Assembly (NCBI RefSeq): GCF_000826685.1
Contig: NZ_JROO01000040.1
Coordinates: 1 to 64,000, forward strand
Source of the DNA: Streptomonospora alba
GTDB lineage: Bacteria > Actinomycetota > Actinomycetes > Streptosporangiales > Streptosporangiaceae
DNA length: 64,000 nt
Direction: 5' to 3'
Shown here: positions 45,325 to 55,217 of the stretch, piece by piece
How positions within the stretch are numbered: position 1 is the first letter of the stretch
Layout: each line of letters begins with the position of its first letter
Made by a program: the position numbers and the translations under genes
The notes under the pieces: generated by a model
Database searches by the model: none
What the model was told of the DNA's origin: nothing
What the model saw: only the letters and a program-made list of their open reading frames with translations

Positions 45325-46242
45325 CTACTCACTTCCCGCGCTGGCACCAGCGAGCGCGTCGGCGCCGCCGACGATCTCGCTGATCTCGTTGGTGATCTCC
45401 GCCTGGCGGGCTTGGTTGGCCTGGCGGGTCAGGGTCTGGACAAGCTCCTCGGCGTTGTCTGTGGCCGCCTTCATCGCGTTGCGGCGCGAAGCCTGCTGCG
45501 AGGCGGCCGACTCCAGGAGCGAGAAATAGATCCGGTTCGCCACGTACTGGGGCAGCAGTTGGTCCAGCGCCTCCTCGGCGGAGGGCTCGAAGTCGTACAG
45601 CGGCTGAGCGCCCTGCTCGGCCTCCAGCACCTTCGGCTCGACCTCCTCCACCTCCAGCGGCAGCACGCGGTGGGAGGCCGCGTGCTGGGTGAGCATCGAG
45701 ACGAACTTGGTGGTGACGATGTGGATCTCGTCCACACCGCCCTCGGTTTCGGTGTCCTGGGTGAAGCGCTCCATGAGCGCGTCGGCGATCTCCTTGGCGT
45801 CCAGGTAGCTCGGACGCTCGGTGATGCCCTCCCAGGTCCGCTCCATGGGACGCTTCCGGAACTCGTTGAAGGCGATGCCCTTGCGGCCCACCACGTACTG
45901 CACAACCTCCTTGCCCTGGTTGTGCAGCAGCGTGTTCAGGCGCTCGGACTCCTTGATCGCGTTGGCCGTGAAGGGGCCGGCGAGCCCCTTGTCGCTGGAG
46001 ATGACCAGCACGGCGGCACGAGTCGGGTTCTCCGCCTCCATCAGCAGCGGGTGGTCAGAGACCCGCTGCGCCAGGGCGGAGACCGCTCGGGTGATCTCCC
46101 GCGCGTAGGGCTCGGCCGCCTGCATCACCCGCTGGGCCTTGGTGATGCGTGTGGTGGCGATGAGCTCCATCGCGCGGGTGATCTTCGCCATCGACTTCGT
46201 CGAGCGGATCCTCCGGCGGTAGACGCGAAGCTGTGCTCCCAT
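45325..46242 (-). CDS. atpG: ATP synthase gamma subunit
   Basis: The 305-residue rotor shaft starts [28 protein letters not shown] and has the C-terminal helix [36 protein letters not shown], both typical. The central Rossmann-like domain contains [14 protein letters not shown]. It is embedded in the operon, 4 bp after atpA and 3 bp before atpD. A Glu-rich [18 protein letters not shown] segment is an actinobacterial feature of this region. Confidence 0.96.
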   Translation of the reverse strand: MGAQLRVYRRRIRSTKSMAKITRAMELIATTRITKAQRVMQAAEPYAREITRAVSALAQRVSDHPLLMEAENPTRAAVLVISSDKGLAGPFTANAIKESERLNTLLHNQGKEVVQYVVGRKGIAFNEFRKRPMERTWEGITERPSYLDAKEIADALMERFTQDTETEGGVDEIHIVTTKFVSMLTQHAASHRVLPLEVEEVEPKVLEAEQGAQPLYDFEPSAEEALDQLLPQYVANRIYFSLLESAASQQASRRNAMKAATDNAEELVQTLTRQANQARQAEITNEISEIVGGADALAGASAGSE

Positions 46243-46246
46243 CGGA

Positions 46247-47890
46247 CTACTTCCCGCTGCTCTTGGCGACCTTGATGGTCTCCTGGCCGAGCTCGTTCTC
46301 GTCCAGGGCCTCGGCCTCCTCCTCGGAGCCCAGCACCGTGCCGGCCGAGGTCTGGAAGGTCTTCTTGAACTCGGCGACGGCGTCCTTGAGGGTGGCCTCG
46401 GTCTCGTCGGCGAACTTCCCGCTCTCGCGGATGTTGTCGAGGACCTTGGGGTGCTCGCGCGAGAGGTAGTCGAGGAAGTCGGATTCGAAGCGGCTGACGT
46501 CCTCGACCGGCACGTCGTCGAGCTGGCCGTTGGTGCCCGCCCAGATGGAGACGACTTCCTGCTCCATGGGGAACGGCGCGTACTGGCCCTGCTTGAGCAC
46601 CTCCATGAGCCGCTCGCCGCGCTCCAACTGCGCCTTGGACACGGCGTCCAGGTCCGAACCGAAGGCGGCGAAGGCCTCCAGCTCGCGGAACTGGGCCAGG
46701 CCCAGACGCAGCGAACCGGTGACCGTCTTCATCGCCTTGGTCTGAGCCGAACCGCCGACACGCGAAACCGAGACGCCGACGTTGATGGCCGGACGCTGGC
46801 CCTGGTTGAACAGGTCGGTCTCCAGGAACACCTGGCCGTCGGTGATGGAGATGACGTTGGTCGGAATGTAGGCGGAGACGTCGTTGGCCTTGGTCTCGAT
46901 GATCGGAAGACCGGTCATCGACCCCGCGCCCATCTCGTCGGAGAGCTTGGCGCAGCGCTCCAGCAGACGCGAGTGCAGGTAGAAGACGTCGCCGGGGTAG
47001 GCCTCGCGGCCCGGCGGACGGCGCAGCAGCAGCGAAACCGACCGGTAGGCCTCGGCCTGCTTGGTCAGGTCGTCGAAGACGATCAGCACGTGCTTGCCGC
47101 CGTACATCCAGTGCTGGCCGATGGCCGAGCCGGTGTAGGGAGCGAGGTACTTGAACCCGGCGGGGTCGGAGGCGGGGGCCGCGACGATGGTGGTGTACTC
47201 CATCGCGCCGGCCTCCTCCAGCGCGCCCCGCACGCCGGCGATGGTCGAGCCCTTCTGGCCGACGGCGACGTAGATGCAGCGCACCTGCTTGTCGGGGTCG
47301 CCGGAGTCCCAGTTGCTCTTCTGGTTGATGATCGTGTCGACGCCGATCGCGGTCTTGCCCGTCTGCCGGTCGCCGATGATCAGCTGCCGCTGGCCGCGGC
47401 CGATCGGGGTCATGGAGTCGATGGCCTTGAGGCCGGTCTGCATCGGCTCCCCGACCGGCTGGCGCTCCATGACCGAGGGGGCCTGGACCTCCAGATCGCG
47501 GCGCTCCGTCGTCTCGATCTCGCCCTGGCCGTCGATGGGCTTGCCCAGCGGGTCCACGACGCGGCCCAGGTAGTTGTCGCCCACCGGCACCGAGAGCACC
47601 TGGCCAGTGCGGCGCACCGTCTGGCCCTCCTCGATCTGGGAGAACTCGCCGAGGACGATGGCACCGATCTCGCCGATCTCCAGGTTCTGGGCCAGCCCCA
47701 GAGTGCCGTCTTCGAATTGAAGCAGCTCATTCGCCATCGCCGAGGGAAGGCCGCCGACGCGCGCGATCCCGTCACCGGTGTAGGTGACGGTGCCGATCTC
47801 CTCGCGCGCGGCGGCGTCGGGCTCGTACGACTGGACGAAGCGCTGCAGCGCGTTCCGGATCTCATCCGGCCGGATCGTCAGCTCCGCCAT
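46247..47890 (-). CDS. atpA: ATP synthase alpha subunit
   Basis: The 547-residue non-catalytic nucleotide-binding subunit has the P-loop [10 protein letters not shown] (about residue 170), the ALPHA-BETA signature [17 protein letters not shown] and the N-terminal [19 protein letters not shown]. The C-terminal extension of about 35 residues past the last family helix ([30 protein letters not shown] region) is typical of actinobacteria, in which it suppresses ATP hydrolysis in mycobacteria. AAGGA lies 10 nt before the ATG. Confidence 0.97.
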   Translation of the reverse strand: MAELTIRPDEIRNALQRFVQSYEPDAAAREEIGTVTYTGDGIARVGGLPSAMANELLQFEDGTLGLAQNLEIGEIGAIVLGEFSQIEEGQTVRRTGQVLSVPVGDNYLGRVVDPLGKPIDGQGEIETTERRDLEVQAPSVMERQPVGEPMQTGLKAIDSMTPIGRGQRQLIIGDRQTGKTAIGVDTIINQKSNWDSGDPDKQVRCIYVAVGQKGSTIAGVRGALEEAGAMEYTTIVAAPASDPAGFKYLAPYTGSAIGQHWMYGGKHVLIVFDDLTKQAEAYRSVSLLLRRPPGREAYPGDVFYLHSRLLERCAKLSDEMGAGSMTGLPIIETKANDVSAYIPTNVISITDGQVFLETDLFNQGQRPAINVGVSVSRVGGSAQTKAMKTVTGSLRLGLAQFRELEAFAAFGSDLDAVSKAQLERGERLMEVLKQGQYAPFPMEQEVVSIWAGTNGQLDDVPVEDVSRFESDFLDYLSREHPKVLDNIRESGKFADETEATLKDAVAEFKKTFQTSAGTVLGSEEEAEALDENELGQETIKVAKSSGK

Positions 47891-47967
47891 CTCACGTATG
47901 TCCTTGCTCTCGTGTGGCGCCGCGTTCCCCGGCGCCGGTGCATTCTGCTTGGGGGTGGATCGTCGCC

Positions 47968-48777
47968 TCAGCCGGCCAGGCGCCGCCGGACTTCGCTTAC
48001 CCGCCCGGCGATCGTGCCGTCGATGACTTCATCGCCGATCCGGACGGAGATCCCGCCCACGATCGAGGGGTCGACGTCGATGTTCAGGTGCATGGGCCGC
48101 CCGTAGATCCGGGCCAGCGTGGCGCGCAGCCGCTCCTGCCGGTCCTCGCTCAGGGCGACCGCCGTGCGCACCAGCGCCACATAGCGCTGCGCGCGCTCGG
48201 CCACGAGCCGCCCGAAGTACTCCAGACCGTCTTCCAGGGTACGGCCTCGCGGGTGCGTCACCGCCTGGGTGACCAGCGCGGTCGTCGCCGGATCGGCCTT
48301 GTCCGCCAGCAGTTCCCCGACGACCGCGCTCTTGCGGTCGTCGGGAACCGACTCGTCGGTCAGCGCGGCACGAAGCTCGGGCTGGCCGGCGAGCACGCGG
48401 GAGAACCGGAAGAGCTCGTCCTCCAGATCGGTGAGCCGCTGCTCGGTCTCGGCGCGGGCGATCGTCGCGAAGACGGCCGCCCGCTCGACCGCGTCGACCA
48501 GGTCGCGCTGGCGCGACCAGCGGGCCTGGACGACGTCGCCGACCACCATGACGGTGGAGGGCGACGCCTGGGACTCCAGCAGCTCGCCGATCAGACCGGA
48601 CTTGGCCTCGGCCGGGTTGGACGGATCGGCCAGCCACCGCCGCAGCGTGTGCTCGCGCCCGAGCAGCACCACGACCTCGAAGAGCTCGCGGCCCAGCGCC
48701 GCGGTGTCGGCCGACTCCAGCACACTGCCGAGTCGCTGGGTGACCTCCTCCAGGGAGGCGCGGCTGATGCCCCGCAT
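47968..48777 (-). CDS. atpH: ATP synthase delta subunit
   Basis: The 269-residue peripheral-stalk subunit (OSCP-like) joins F1 to subunit b. The C-terminal [36 protein letters not shown] stretch is the family hallmark, and the N-terminal helical bundle contains [25 protein letters not shown]. The ATG shares one base with the atpF stop (TGATG), so translation is coupled. It is not fused to a b-like domain, unlike the mycobacterial b-delta protein. Confidence 0.95.
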   Translation of the reverse strand: MRGISRASLEEVTQRLGSVLESADTAALGRELFEVVVLLGREHTLRRWLADPSNPAEAKSGLIGELLESQASPSTVMVVGDVVQARWSRQRDLVDAVERAAVFATIARAETEQRLTDLEDELFRFSRVLAGQPELRAALTDESVPDDRKSAVVGELLADKADPATTALVTQAVTHPRGRTLEDGLEYFGRLVAERAQRYVALVRTAVALSEDRQERLRATLARIYGRPMHLNIDVDPSIVGGISVRIGDEVIDGTIAGRVSEVRRRLAG

Positions 48778-49316
48778 CAGCGCACCTCGGCCTGCGAGGC
48801 GCTCTCGCTCTGCTCCAGCTCGTCCATGAACCGGTCGATGACGCGGTTCTGGGCGGCGCTGTCGCCGAGCGACTCGCCGACGATCCGCTCGGCGAGATCG
48901 GTCGACAGTGTGCCGATCTCATTGCGCAGCTGAGCGAACGTGTGCTGGCGGTCGGCCTCGATCTGGGCGTGAGCCGCGGCGAGGATCCGCTGCGCCTCGC
49001 TCTGGGCCTCCTCGCGCGCCTCGGCGATGATCGAAGCGCGCTGCTCCTTGGCCTGCTCCAGCTCTCTGGCGTACTCGCGGTGCGCCTCGTCCAGCTTCTC
49101 GCGGTACTGCTGGCGGATCTCCTCCGCCTCCGCTTCAGCCTTGCGGGCACGCTCGATGCCACCCTCGATCTGGTTCGCCCGCTCGTCGAGTGCGGACGTC
49201 AGTCGCGGCCACATCCGGTACACGACCAGGGCGAACAGGATGAAGGCGATCGCACCGAAAGTGAATTCGTCCCAGTGGATCTGCAGGATGCTGTCCTGCT
49301 CGGCTGCCAGATTCAT
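48777..49316 (-). CDS. atpF: ATP synthase subunit b
   Basis: The 179-residue peripheral stalk has one N-terminal transmembrane helix (FGAIAFILFALVVYRMWP, about residues 20-37) and a long Glu/Ala/Arg-rich coiled coil. Start choice: GGAGGAG lies 8-9 nt before the ATG at 49316 and directly abuts the ATG at 49325, so the inner start is preferred. The last base overlaps atpH. Confidence 0.94.
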   Translation of the reverse strand: MNLAAEQDSILQIHWDEFTFGAIAFILFALVVYRMWPRLTSALDERANQIEGGIERARKAEAEAEEIRQQYREKLDEAHREYARELEQAKEQRASIIAEAREEAQSEAQRILAAAHAQIEADRQHTFAQLRNEIGTLSTDLAERIVGESLGDSAAQNRVIDRFMDELEQSESASQAEVR

Positions 49317-49347
49317 GGCTGGCATCTCCTCCGCGTTGCTGGCCGAC

Positions 49348-49665
<318 letters not shown>

Positions 49666-50544
49666 CTAGTGCGCGCCCTCGACCGCCTGACCGATGTAGA
49701 CGGAGGAGAGCAGAACGAACACATAGGCCTGGACGGCCATGATGAACAGCTCGAAGACGGTGAAGACCAGGAACCCGATCAGCGCCAGGGCGGAGTAACC
49801 CACCGAGACGGCGCCCAGCGCGGCCCCCATCTCGGTCAGCGGGTTGAACATGTAGAACCCGGCAGCGGCGAAGACCGCCAGCAGCAGGTGGCCGGCGAAC
49901 ATCACCGCGAAAAGACGCAGCGCGTGTGTGAACGGGCGGATGAGGAAGTTGGACAGCGCCTCGATGGGCGTGACCAGGATCAGCAGCGGTTTGGGGACTC
50001 CGCCGGGGACCAGGTGGGCCTTCAAGTGCCCGCCGACCCCGTTCCGGCGGATGCCGGCGCCGTTCCACAGCACGTAGACGAACAGCGCGAGCATGGTGGG
50101 GATCGCCAGGCTCGTGGTCACCGGCAGTTGCAGTCCCGGAATCGGAATGAGGCCCATGATGTTCATCGCGAAGATGAAGACGAACATCGTCACCATGAGG
50201 GGCAGGTACTTGTCGCCCTCCTTGCCCATGGTGTTCCGGGTGATCTGGTTCCGGATGAACTCCACCAGCATCTCGGCCAGGCTCTGCCCGCGGCTGGGCA
50301 CGACCTTCGCGTTGCGCGTGGTGAAGTACCAGAATCCCGCCGAGATCAGCAGGGCCAGGGTCAGGACTACGAAGTACTTGGTGATGCCCGCGGTGCCGGG
50401 GATGCCGAAGTCCAGATAGGGCTCGGGGAAGAACAGGCTGGTCCCCGGAGGCTGGAAGCCGCATCCGTGGGTGTTGAAGATGTGGCAGCCTTCTTCGGAC
50501 GCGGCACTGTGCAGTCCGGCGGACACGTCGTTTTGTTGGTTCAC
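49666..50544 (-). CDS. atpB: ATP synthase subunit a
   Basis: The 292-residue Fo subunit has five or six transmembrane helices and the essential Arg in RPFTHALRLFAVMFAGHLLL (about residue 210). NTMGKEGDKYLPLMVTMFVFIFAMNIMGL is typical. An N-terminal soluble stretch with three Cys-containing loops (EEGCHIFNTHGCGF) is outside the membrane core. The GTG at 50544 has GAGGAG 2-7 nt upstream. It begins the core operon after the AtpZ/AtpI-like genes. Confidence 0.96.
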   Translation of the reverse strand: MNQQNDVSAGLHSAASEEGCHIFNTHGCGFQPPGTSLFFPEPYLDFGIPGTAGITKYFVVLTLALLISAGFWYFTTRNAKVVPSRGQSLAEMLVEFIRNQITRNTMGKEGDKYLPLMVTMFVFIFAMNIMGLIPIPGLQLPVTTSLAIPTMLALFVYVLWNGAGIRRNGVGGHLKAHLVPGGVPKPLLILVTPIEALSNFLIRPFTHALRLFAVMFAGHLLLAVFAAAGFYMFNPLTEMGAALGAVSVGYSALALIGFLVFTVFELFIMAVQAYVFVLLSSVYIGQAVEGAH

Positions 50545-50695
50545 CGCTCCTCGCTCGCTACACGGCCGGGGGTTCCCTCAGCGATGAAGTGGGCGGCGCT
50601 CAGGCGAACCCATTCGTCGTGACGCAACTCAATCCTCGATGTATTGGGCGGTACCGTGCCGCTCGCATGGAGAGGCCGGCGACCGGACTGGACAC

Positions 50696-50959
50696 TCAGG
50701 ACCGGAAGAGATGGACGGCGATCAGACCGATCGCGCAGAACCAGCCGAGAAGCGCGCGGATCGGCCGGAACTCCGCTGTCGGTCCCGGCCTCAGGTCCGC
50801 CGACCGCCCCGCGCCGCCCCGCAGGGCCACGCCTCCCAGCAAGTAGGTGAAGAACATCGCGCCGTCGGTGCCCGGCGTTCCGGGGGAATCGCCGACGCCC
50901 GCACGGTCCTTCGTCTCGCTCCGGAAGATAGCAGTAGGTGAATCTTGTTCGCACATCAC
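50696..50959 (-). CDS. AtpZ/AtpI-like small membrane protein, divergent
   Basis: The 87-residue frame has a two-helix pattern MFFTYLLGGVALRGGAGRSAD and RALLGWFCAIGLIAVHLFRS that resembles AtpZ (sequence SYLIGGxxxWGGxGWLxD then PIGxLLG). At three places where the family has Trp or Gly it has Arg (ALRGG, AGRSAD, PIRALLG), weakening the first membrane helix. It sits in the right place, between the AtpI-like gene and atpB. Starts GTG 50959 or ATG 50956 lack a good ribosome-binding site. It may be diverging or decaying. Confidence 0.6.
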   Translation of the reverse strand: MMCEQDSPTAIFRSETKDRAGVGDSPGTPGTDGAMFFTYLLGGVALRGGAGRSADLRPGPTAEFRPIRALLGWFCAIGLIAVHLFRS

Positions 50960-50983
50960 CCCATACGGGGGCTTTCACCGGAT

Positions 50984-51445
50984 TCACCTTTCGCCCCCCA
51001 CGCCCGAGCCGGTCGGCGACCCGTCCGCGTCCGACTCCTCAGCATCGTCGGATGCGGGTTCCACGGTGAGCTGGCGCACCTTGAGACTCGCGACGGCTTG
51101 GCCGGCGAGCCAGGTGATGACACAGGCCAGCGCGGTCAGCGCGAACGAGTAGTGGTGGAACGCCGTGGTGCCGCCGAAGAGCACGAGGGCCACCGCCAGG
51201 ACGCCGATCTTGGTCGTGTACACGACGAAGGCGATGGGCAGCAGCAGGTGGGGGTGGCGCTGTCCTACCCAGGCGATGACGTAGGCGGAGACGGCGAAGA
51301 ACGCCAAAACCAGCAGCGCCGCCAGAACGGCGCCGATGAGCCCCGCCACACCCGCCGCGACCGAGGATGCGACAGCAGCCGCCACCGCGACGGCGGCCGT
51401 GGGAATCGCGGCGCCTCGGAGAATCCGGGCGTCGTGTTCCTGCAT
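50984..51445 (-). CDS. ATP synthase protein I-like membrane protein
   Basis: The 153-residue protein has four predicted transmembrane helices (TAAVAVAAAVASSVAAGVAGLIG, LAALLVLAFFAVSAYVIAW, LLLPIAFVVYTTKIGVLAVALVLFG, ALTALACVITWLAGQAVA) and an acidic C-terminal tail. This matches AtpI-type proteins upstream of atpB in actinobacteria, which assist c-ring assembly or Mg2+ handling. The ATG at 51445 has GGAG 8 nt upstream. It is the first gene of the atp operon. Confidence 0.82.
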   Translation of the reverse strand: MQEHDARILRGAAIPTAAVAVAAAVASSVAAGVAGLIGAVLAALLVLAFFAVSAYVIAWVGQRHPHLLLPIAFVVYTTKIGVLAVALVLFGGTTAFHHYSFALTALACVITWLAGQAVASLKVRQLTVEPASDDAEESDADGSPTGSGVGGER

Positions 51446-51751
51446 GAGAGAGACTCCGGTGGCTGTGCTGTGGGGTGCTTGCTCGTGAAAGCTATCACAA
51501 GGATTCGGACCCCTGAGCACGGGTGGCCCCTCCGGTCACCCCTGCCGCTCGTGCGGAGTCGAGATCACCGACTGTCGTCGCAGGTCGTCTTATATGTCGC
51601 CGCGGTATGAGGGCCGCGGGTCATGTGCCGTTCGGCTGGATTCGACCTCCCGTTCGGCGCGGTCGCGGGACTCGGGGACCGGGCGCTGTCGCCGCGGGCC
51701 CGCGGGAGCGGGCCGGCGCGGCGGCGGACATGATCACCATCGCTTCGCCGC
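51446..51751. other. upstream region of the atp operon
   Basis: 306 bp between the AtpI-like start and the wecA stop. It should contain the operon promoter; TATAAG on the minus strand (51589-51594) in GACATATAAGACG is the most promoter-like spot, without a good -35. No gene seen. Confidence 0.35.
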
Positions 51752-52921
51752 CTATCCCGCCGAGCCCGACTTCGCGGATTCCGACGCGGAGCCCGATCCC
51801 GCCGCGGCGGAGGCGCGGGCGGCCCGCGCCAGGCTTCGGCGGCGCAGCCGCGGCAGGGTGATAAGCCCCACTGCGCAGGCGGCCACGAGCAGCGTGACGG
51901 TCAGCACCACGAACGGGGTGTCGAAGATCGACAGCGAGACCGATGCGAAAGCGATGATCGCGGCCCACAGGTACATCAGCAGCACCGCCCTGGCGTGGGA
52001 GTGGCCCAGCTCCAGCAGGCGGTGGTGCAGGTGCTTCTTGTCGGGGGCGAAGGGCGACTTGCCCGCCATCGTGCGGCGCACCACCGCCAGGACCAGGTCG
52101 GCCAGCGGCAGCGCGATGACCAGCAGCGGCAGGAAGACCGGCATGAACAGTGCGACGCCGTGCACGCTGGTGCGGCCGTCGGGATAGAACTGGCCGGTCA
52201 CGGTGATGGTGATCGCCGTCAGTAGCAGCCCGAGCAGCATCGCCCCGGTATCGCCCATGAAGACGCGGGCGGGGTTGAAGTTGTGCAGCAGGAATCCGAT
52301 GCACACGCCGGCCAGGATGATCGCGATCATGGCCGGATAGGACTGCCGCTCGAAGCCCTGGTCGACGGCGGCCACGTAGTAGTAGGCGAAGAACGCGAAC
52401 GAGGAGATCGCCACGATCCCGGCGGCCAGCCCGTCGAGCCCGTCGGCGAAGTTCACCGCGTTGATCGTGATCACGATCAGCAGGATCGAGACCAGCGCAC
52501 CCAGCCACGGCCCCAGGGACAGCTGGGTGCCCGGCACCGGAAGCCAGAGCATCTGCACACCGGACCACACCATGATCCCCGCCGCCAGGGTCTGCCCGGC
52601 GAGCTTGGGGATCGGCCCCATCCCCCACCGGTCGTCGATGATGCCGATCACGATGATCACGCCGCCGGCGAGCAGCAGGCCGCGCCAGGTGTTGTAGACG
52701 AAGACGTCCTGCAGGTGCGGCAGGCGGTAGGAGATGAGCATCGCCGCCGCGAATCCGCCGTAGATGGCGATCCCGCCCATGCGCGGGATGGGCTCGCTGT
52801 GCACGTCGCGGTCGCGCACCGGAGGCACAGCACCGAAGGTGATCGCCGCTCGCCGCACGAAAGGCGTCAGCAGATAGGTGACCGCCAGGGCGATGACGAA
52901 GGTGAGCGCGTACTCACGCAC
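51752..52921 (-). CDS. wecA: WecA-type UDP-GlcNAc/MurNAc:polyprenyl-phosphate sugar-1-phosphate transferase
   Basis: The 389-residue polytopic membrane enzyme starts lipid-linked glycan synthesis for cell-wall polymers (linkage unit). It has about 11 hydrophobic helices and the family motifs PRMGGIAIYGG, GIIDDRWG (Mg2+ Asp pair), NAVNFADGLDGLAAG, FNPARVFMGDTGAMLLG and the cytoplasmic His cluster DKKHLHHRLLELGHS. The C-terminal Ser/Ala-rich tail is low complexity. It holds the Rv1302 position between sua5 and the atp operon. GTG start at 52921. Confidence 0.93.
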   Translation of the reverse strand: MREYALTFVIALAVTYLLTPFVRRAAITFGAVPPVRDRDVHSEPIPRMGGIAIYGGFAAAMLISYRLPHLQDVFVYNTWRGLLLAGGVIIVIGIIDDRWGMGPIPKLAGQTLAAGIMVWSGVQMLWLPVPGTQLSLGPWLGALVSILLIVITINAVNFADGLDGLAAGIVAISSFAFFAYYYVAAVDQGFERQSYPAMIAIILAGVCIGFLLHNFNPARVFMGDTGAMLLGLLLTAITITVTGQFYPDGRTSVHGVALFMPVFLPLLVIALPLADLVLAVVRRTMAGKSPFAPDKKHLHHRLLELGHSHARAVLLMYLWAAIIAFASVSLSIFDTPFVVLTVTLLVAACAVGLITLPRLRRRSLARAARASAAAGSGSASESAKSGSAG

Positions 52922-53419
52922 GGCGTGTCAGGTGCCTTCCTCGGGTTGCGCGCCAAGGCGGGGGAGCCGGCGGGGCGGTCGGCGTTTCGGCGCTGGGCTG
53001 TCGACTTCTCCTGCTGCTGCGGCCACCGGCTCGGCTGGGCCGCGAGCCGGCGATCGGCGGGACCGCGGTCGCCCGTCGGCCGCTCGGTGGAGCGGGCCGG
53101 TCGCGACCGCGGTACGAGCGATGTCGGAACGGCTGCCGTTTCGAAGACCGCGGTGCAAACGAAACTAGCACTACTCGTATGCGGAACGCGGCACCACGAC
53201 TCGGTCACGGAGCGTGAGGAACGTGTGCCACGCCACAGGGTACTGGAGCGCGGCAATCCGCCGAACGGGATCGGAGTGCCTCTGCGCGCCGGGAACGCCC
53301 TTCCGGGCCCGGACGCGCTCCGTAGCCGCCGCCGCTCGCCGCACACGGCATTCTTTGCGCTTTCTTAGCGCCTGCTGGGATGGGCATCGGGGGACCGGGG
53401 CAGGAGCCGTCGAGCGCGG
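52922..53419. other. intergenic region between sua5 and wecA
   Basis: 498 bp. Open frames crossing it show no family likeness. Near 53150-53180 the minus strand reads GAGTAGTGCTAGTTTCG, a possible promoter element for wecA. No RNA gene or hairpin is convincing. Confidence 0.4.
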
Positions 53420-54268
53420 TCAGGCCGTGTCGTCGCGCTTGGGTTCGGCGGCGGGTGTCTCTTCCTCGGGCAGGGGGGCGCCTTCCGCCGAACCGGTCGG
53501 CGCAGCTTCCTGAGCGCCTGCTGCGTCCTTCTCCGCGGATTCCTCCGGGGTCGGGCCCGCCTCGGCGTTCTCGGACGCCTCAGCGCCCTCCTCGCCTGAA
53601 GCGGTGCGCCGCTGGGGGACGCCGATCACCGTGCCGCAGACGGCGCGCAGGCGCTGGATCGGGATCGCGCCGTCGCGCAGGACGCGCGGGACGGCATAGG
53701 TGAGGTCGACGATGGTCGAGGGCGTGTCGTCGTCGCACGCACCGCCGTCCAGGTAGACGGCCACGGCCTCGTCCAACTGCTTCCGGGCCTCCTCCGCCGT
53801 CGTGGCGGCGGCGTGGCCGGAGAGGTTGGCGCTGCTGACCGCCATGGGGCCGACCTCCTTCAGCAGCTCCAGTGCGACCGGGTGCATCGGCATGCGCACG
53901 GCCACGGTCCCCTTGGTGTCGCCGAGGTCCCAGGACAGGCTCGGCGCCGCGGCGCAGACGACGGTCAGCGGGCCCGGCCAGAACTCCTCGATGAGGTCCT
54001 GGCCGTAGTTGCCCATGTCCTCGATCAGCGCTTGCGCGGCGCGGACCGAGCCGACGAGGACGGGCGGCGGCATGTCGCGGCCGCGCCCCTTGGCGTCGAG
54101 CAGTGCCGAGACGGCCGCGGGGCTGAAGGCGTCGGCCCCGATGCCGTAGACGGTGTCGGTGGGCAGCACCACCAGCTCGCCCCGGCGGACGCTCGACGCC
54201 GCATCCGTGATGCCGTCCGTGCGTCCCTGCCCGTCAGCGCAGTCGTAGCTGCGGCTCACCCCGGTCAC
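53420..54268 (-). CDS. threonylcarbamoyl-AMP synthase Sua5/TsaC
   Basis: The 282-residue enzyme makes threonylcarbamoyl-AMP for t6A37 of tRNAs. The YrdC domain (about residues 20-205) has LVVLPTDTVYGIGADAF, KGRGRDMPPPVLV, WPGPLTVVC and VSSANLSGH. In place of a full Sua5 domain it has about 70 residues of acidic Glu/Ala/Pro low-complexity tail, probably disordered. The GTG at 54268 has GAGGAG upstream. It follows prmC by 91 bp, as in Rv1299-Rv1301. Confidence 0.92.
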   Translation of the reverse strand: MTGVSRSYDCADGQGRTDGITDAASSVRRGELVVLPTDTVYGIGADAFSPAAVSALLDAKGRGRDMPPPVLVGSVRAAQALIEDMGNYGQDLIEEFWPGPLTVVCAAAPSLSWDLGDTKGTVAVRMPMHPVALELLKEVGPMAVSSANLSGHAAATTAEEARKQLDEAVAVYLDGGACDDDTPSTIVDLTYAVPRVLRDGAIPIQRLRAVCGTVIGVPQRRTASGEEGAEASENAEAGPTPEESAEKDAAGAQEAAPTGSAEGAPLPEEETPAAEPKRDDTA

Positions 54269-54359
54269 CCCATCTCTCCTCGGCGCCCGGCCGGGCGCGT
54301 AGACCTGCCTGTCGTGTCATCGGGCCGACCGCCGGCCCGCCGGACTCCCGGCCACGCCC

Positions 54360-55217
54360 TCACTCCTCGGCTCGGCGCATGACCACGAACCGGTCGCGGT
54401 GCGCCAGGTCCTTGCGGTTGCGGACGTCGCGCCACCCCTGCCCCTCGGGGAACAGCCGGGGGATGTCGATACCCTGCCCGTCGCCGTGCTCGATCGCCAT
54501 CGCGCCGCCCGGACGCAGCAGTCTGCGCCCCACCGCCTCCAGCTCGCGGATGGCGTCGAGGCCGTCGTCGCCCGCCCACAGCGCGGCGTCGGGATCGTGG
54601 TTGGAGACCTCGGGAGGTATCGCCGCGGCCTCGGCCGTGGGCACATAGGGCGGATTGGAGATCACCAGGTCCATCCGGCCCTCGAAGTCGGCCAGCGCCG
54701 AGCGCATGTCGGCCTGGTGGGCGGTGACCCGGTCCGCGCGGCCGCTGGCGTCGATGTTGCGCTTGGCCCAGCTCAGCGCCTCGCCGTCGAGCTCGACGGC
54801 GTGCACCCGCGAGCGCGGGACCTCCTGGGCGATGGAGATGGCGATGGCGCCCGACCCGGTTCCCAAGTCGGCCACCAGGGGGTCGGCCACGTCCATGGCA
54901 CGCAGGGTGTCGATCGCCCAGCCGACCATGATCTCGGTCTCGGGGCGGGGCACGAAGACGCCGGGCCCGACCTGCAGTTCCAGGTAGCGGAAGTAGGCGC
55001 GGCCGGTGATGTGCTGAAGCGGCTCGCGTGCGGCGCGGCGCGCGACGCACTCCCAGTAGCGGGCGTCGAAGTCGGCGTCGGCGACCTCGTGCAGCTCTCC
55101 TCGACGGACGCCGTGCACGAACGCCGCGAGTTCCTCGGCGTCGGTGCGTGGCGAGGGGACGCCCGACTCGGCCAGCCGCAGCGTGGCCCGGGCGACCTCG
55201 TCGAGCAGGAAGTTCAT
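54360..55217 (-). CDS. prmC: release factor glutamine methyltransferase PrmC
   Basis: The 285-residue SAM methyltransferase modifies the Gln of the GGQ motif in release factors. The N-terminal helical domain contains [24 protein letters not shown], motif I is [16 protein letters not shown] (about residues 115-130) and the catalytic NPPYVP follows at about 190. Its ATG overlaps the prfA stop by 4 bp, so enzyme and substrate are co-translated. Confidence 0.96.
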   Translation of the reverse strand: MNFLLDEVARATLRLAESGVPSPRTDAEELAAFVHGVRRGELHEVADADFDARYWECVARRAAREPLQHITGRAYFRYLELQVGPGVFVPRPETEIMVGWAIDTLRAMDVADPLVADLGTGSGAIAISIAQEVPRSRVHAVELDGEALSWAKRNIDASGRADRVTAHQADMRSALADFEGRMDLVISNPPYVPTAEAAAIPPEVSNHDPDAALWAGDDGLDAIRELEAVGRRLLRPGGAMAIEHGDGQGIDIPRLFPEGQGWRDVRNRKDLAHRDRFVVMRRAEE

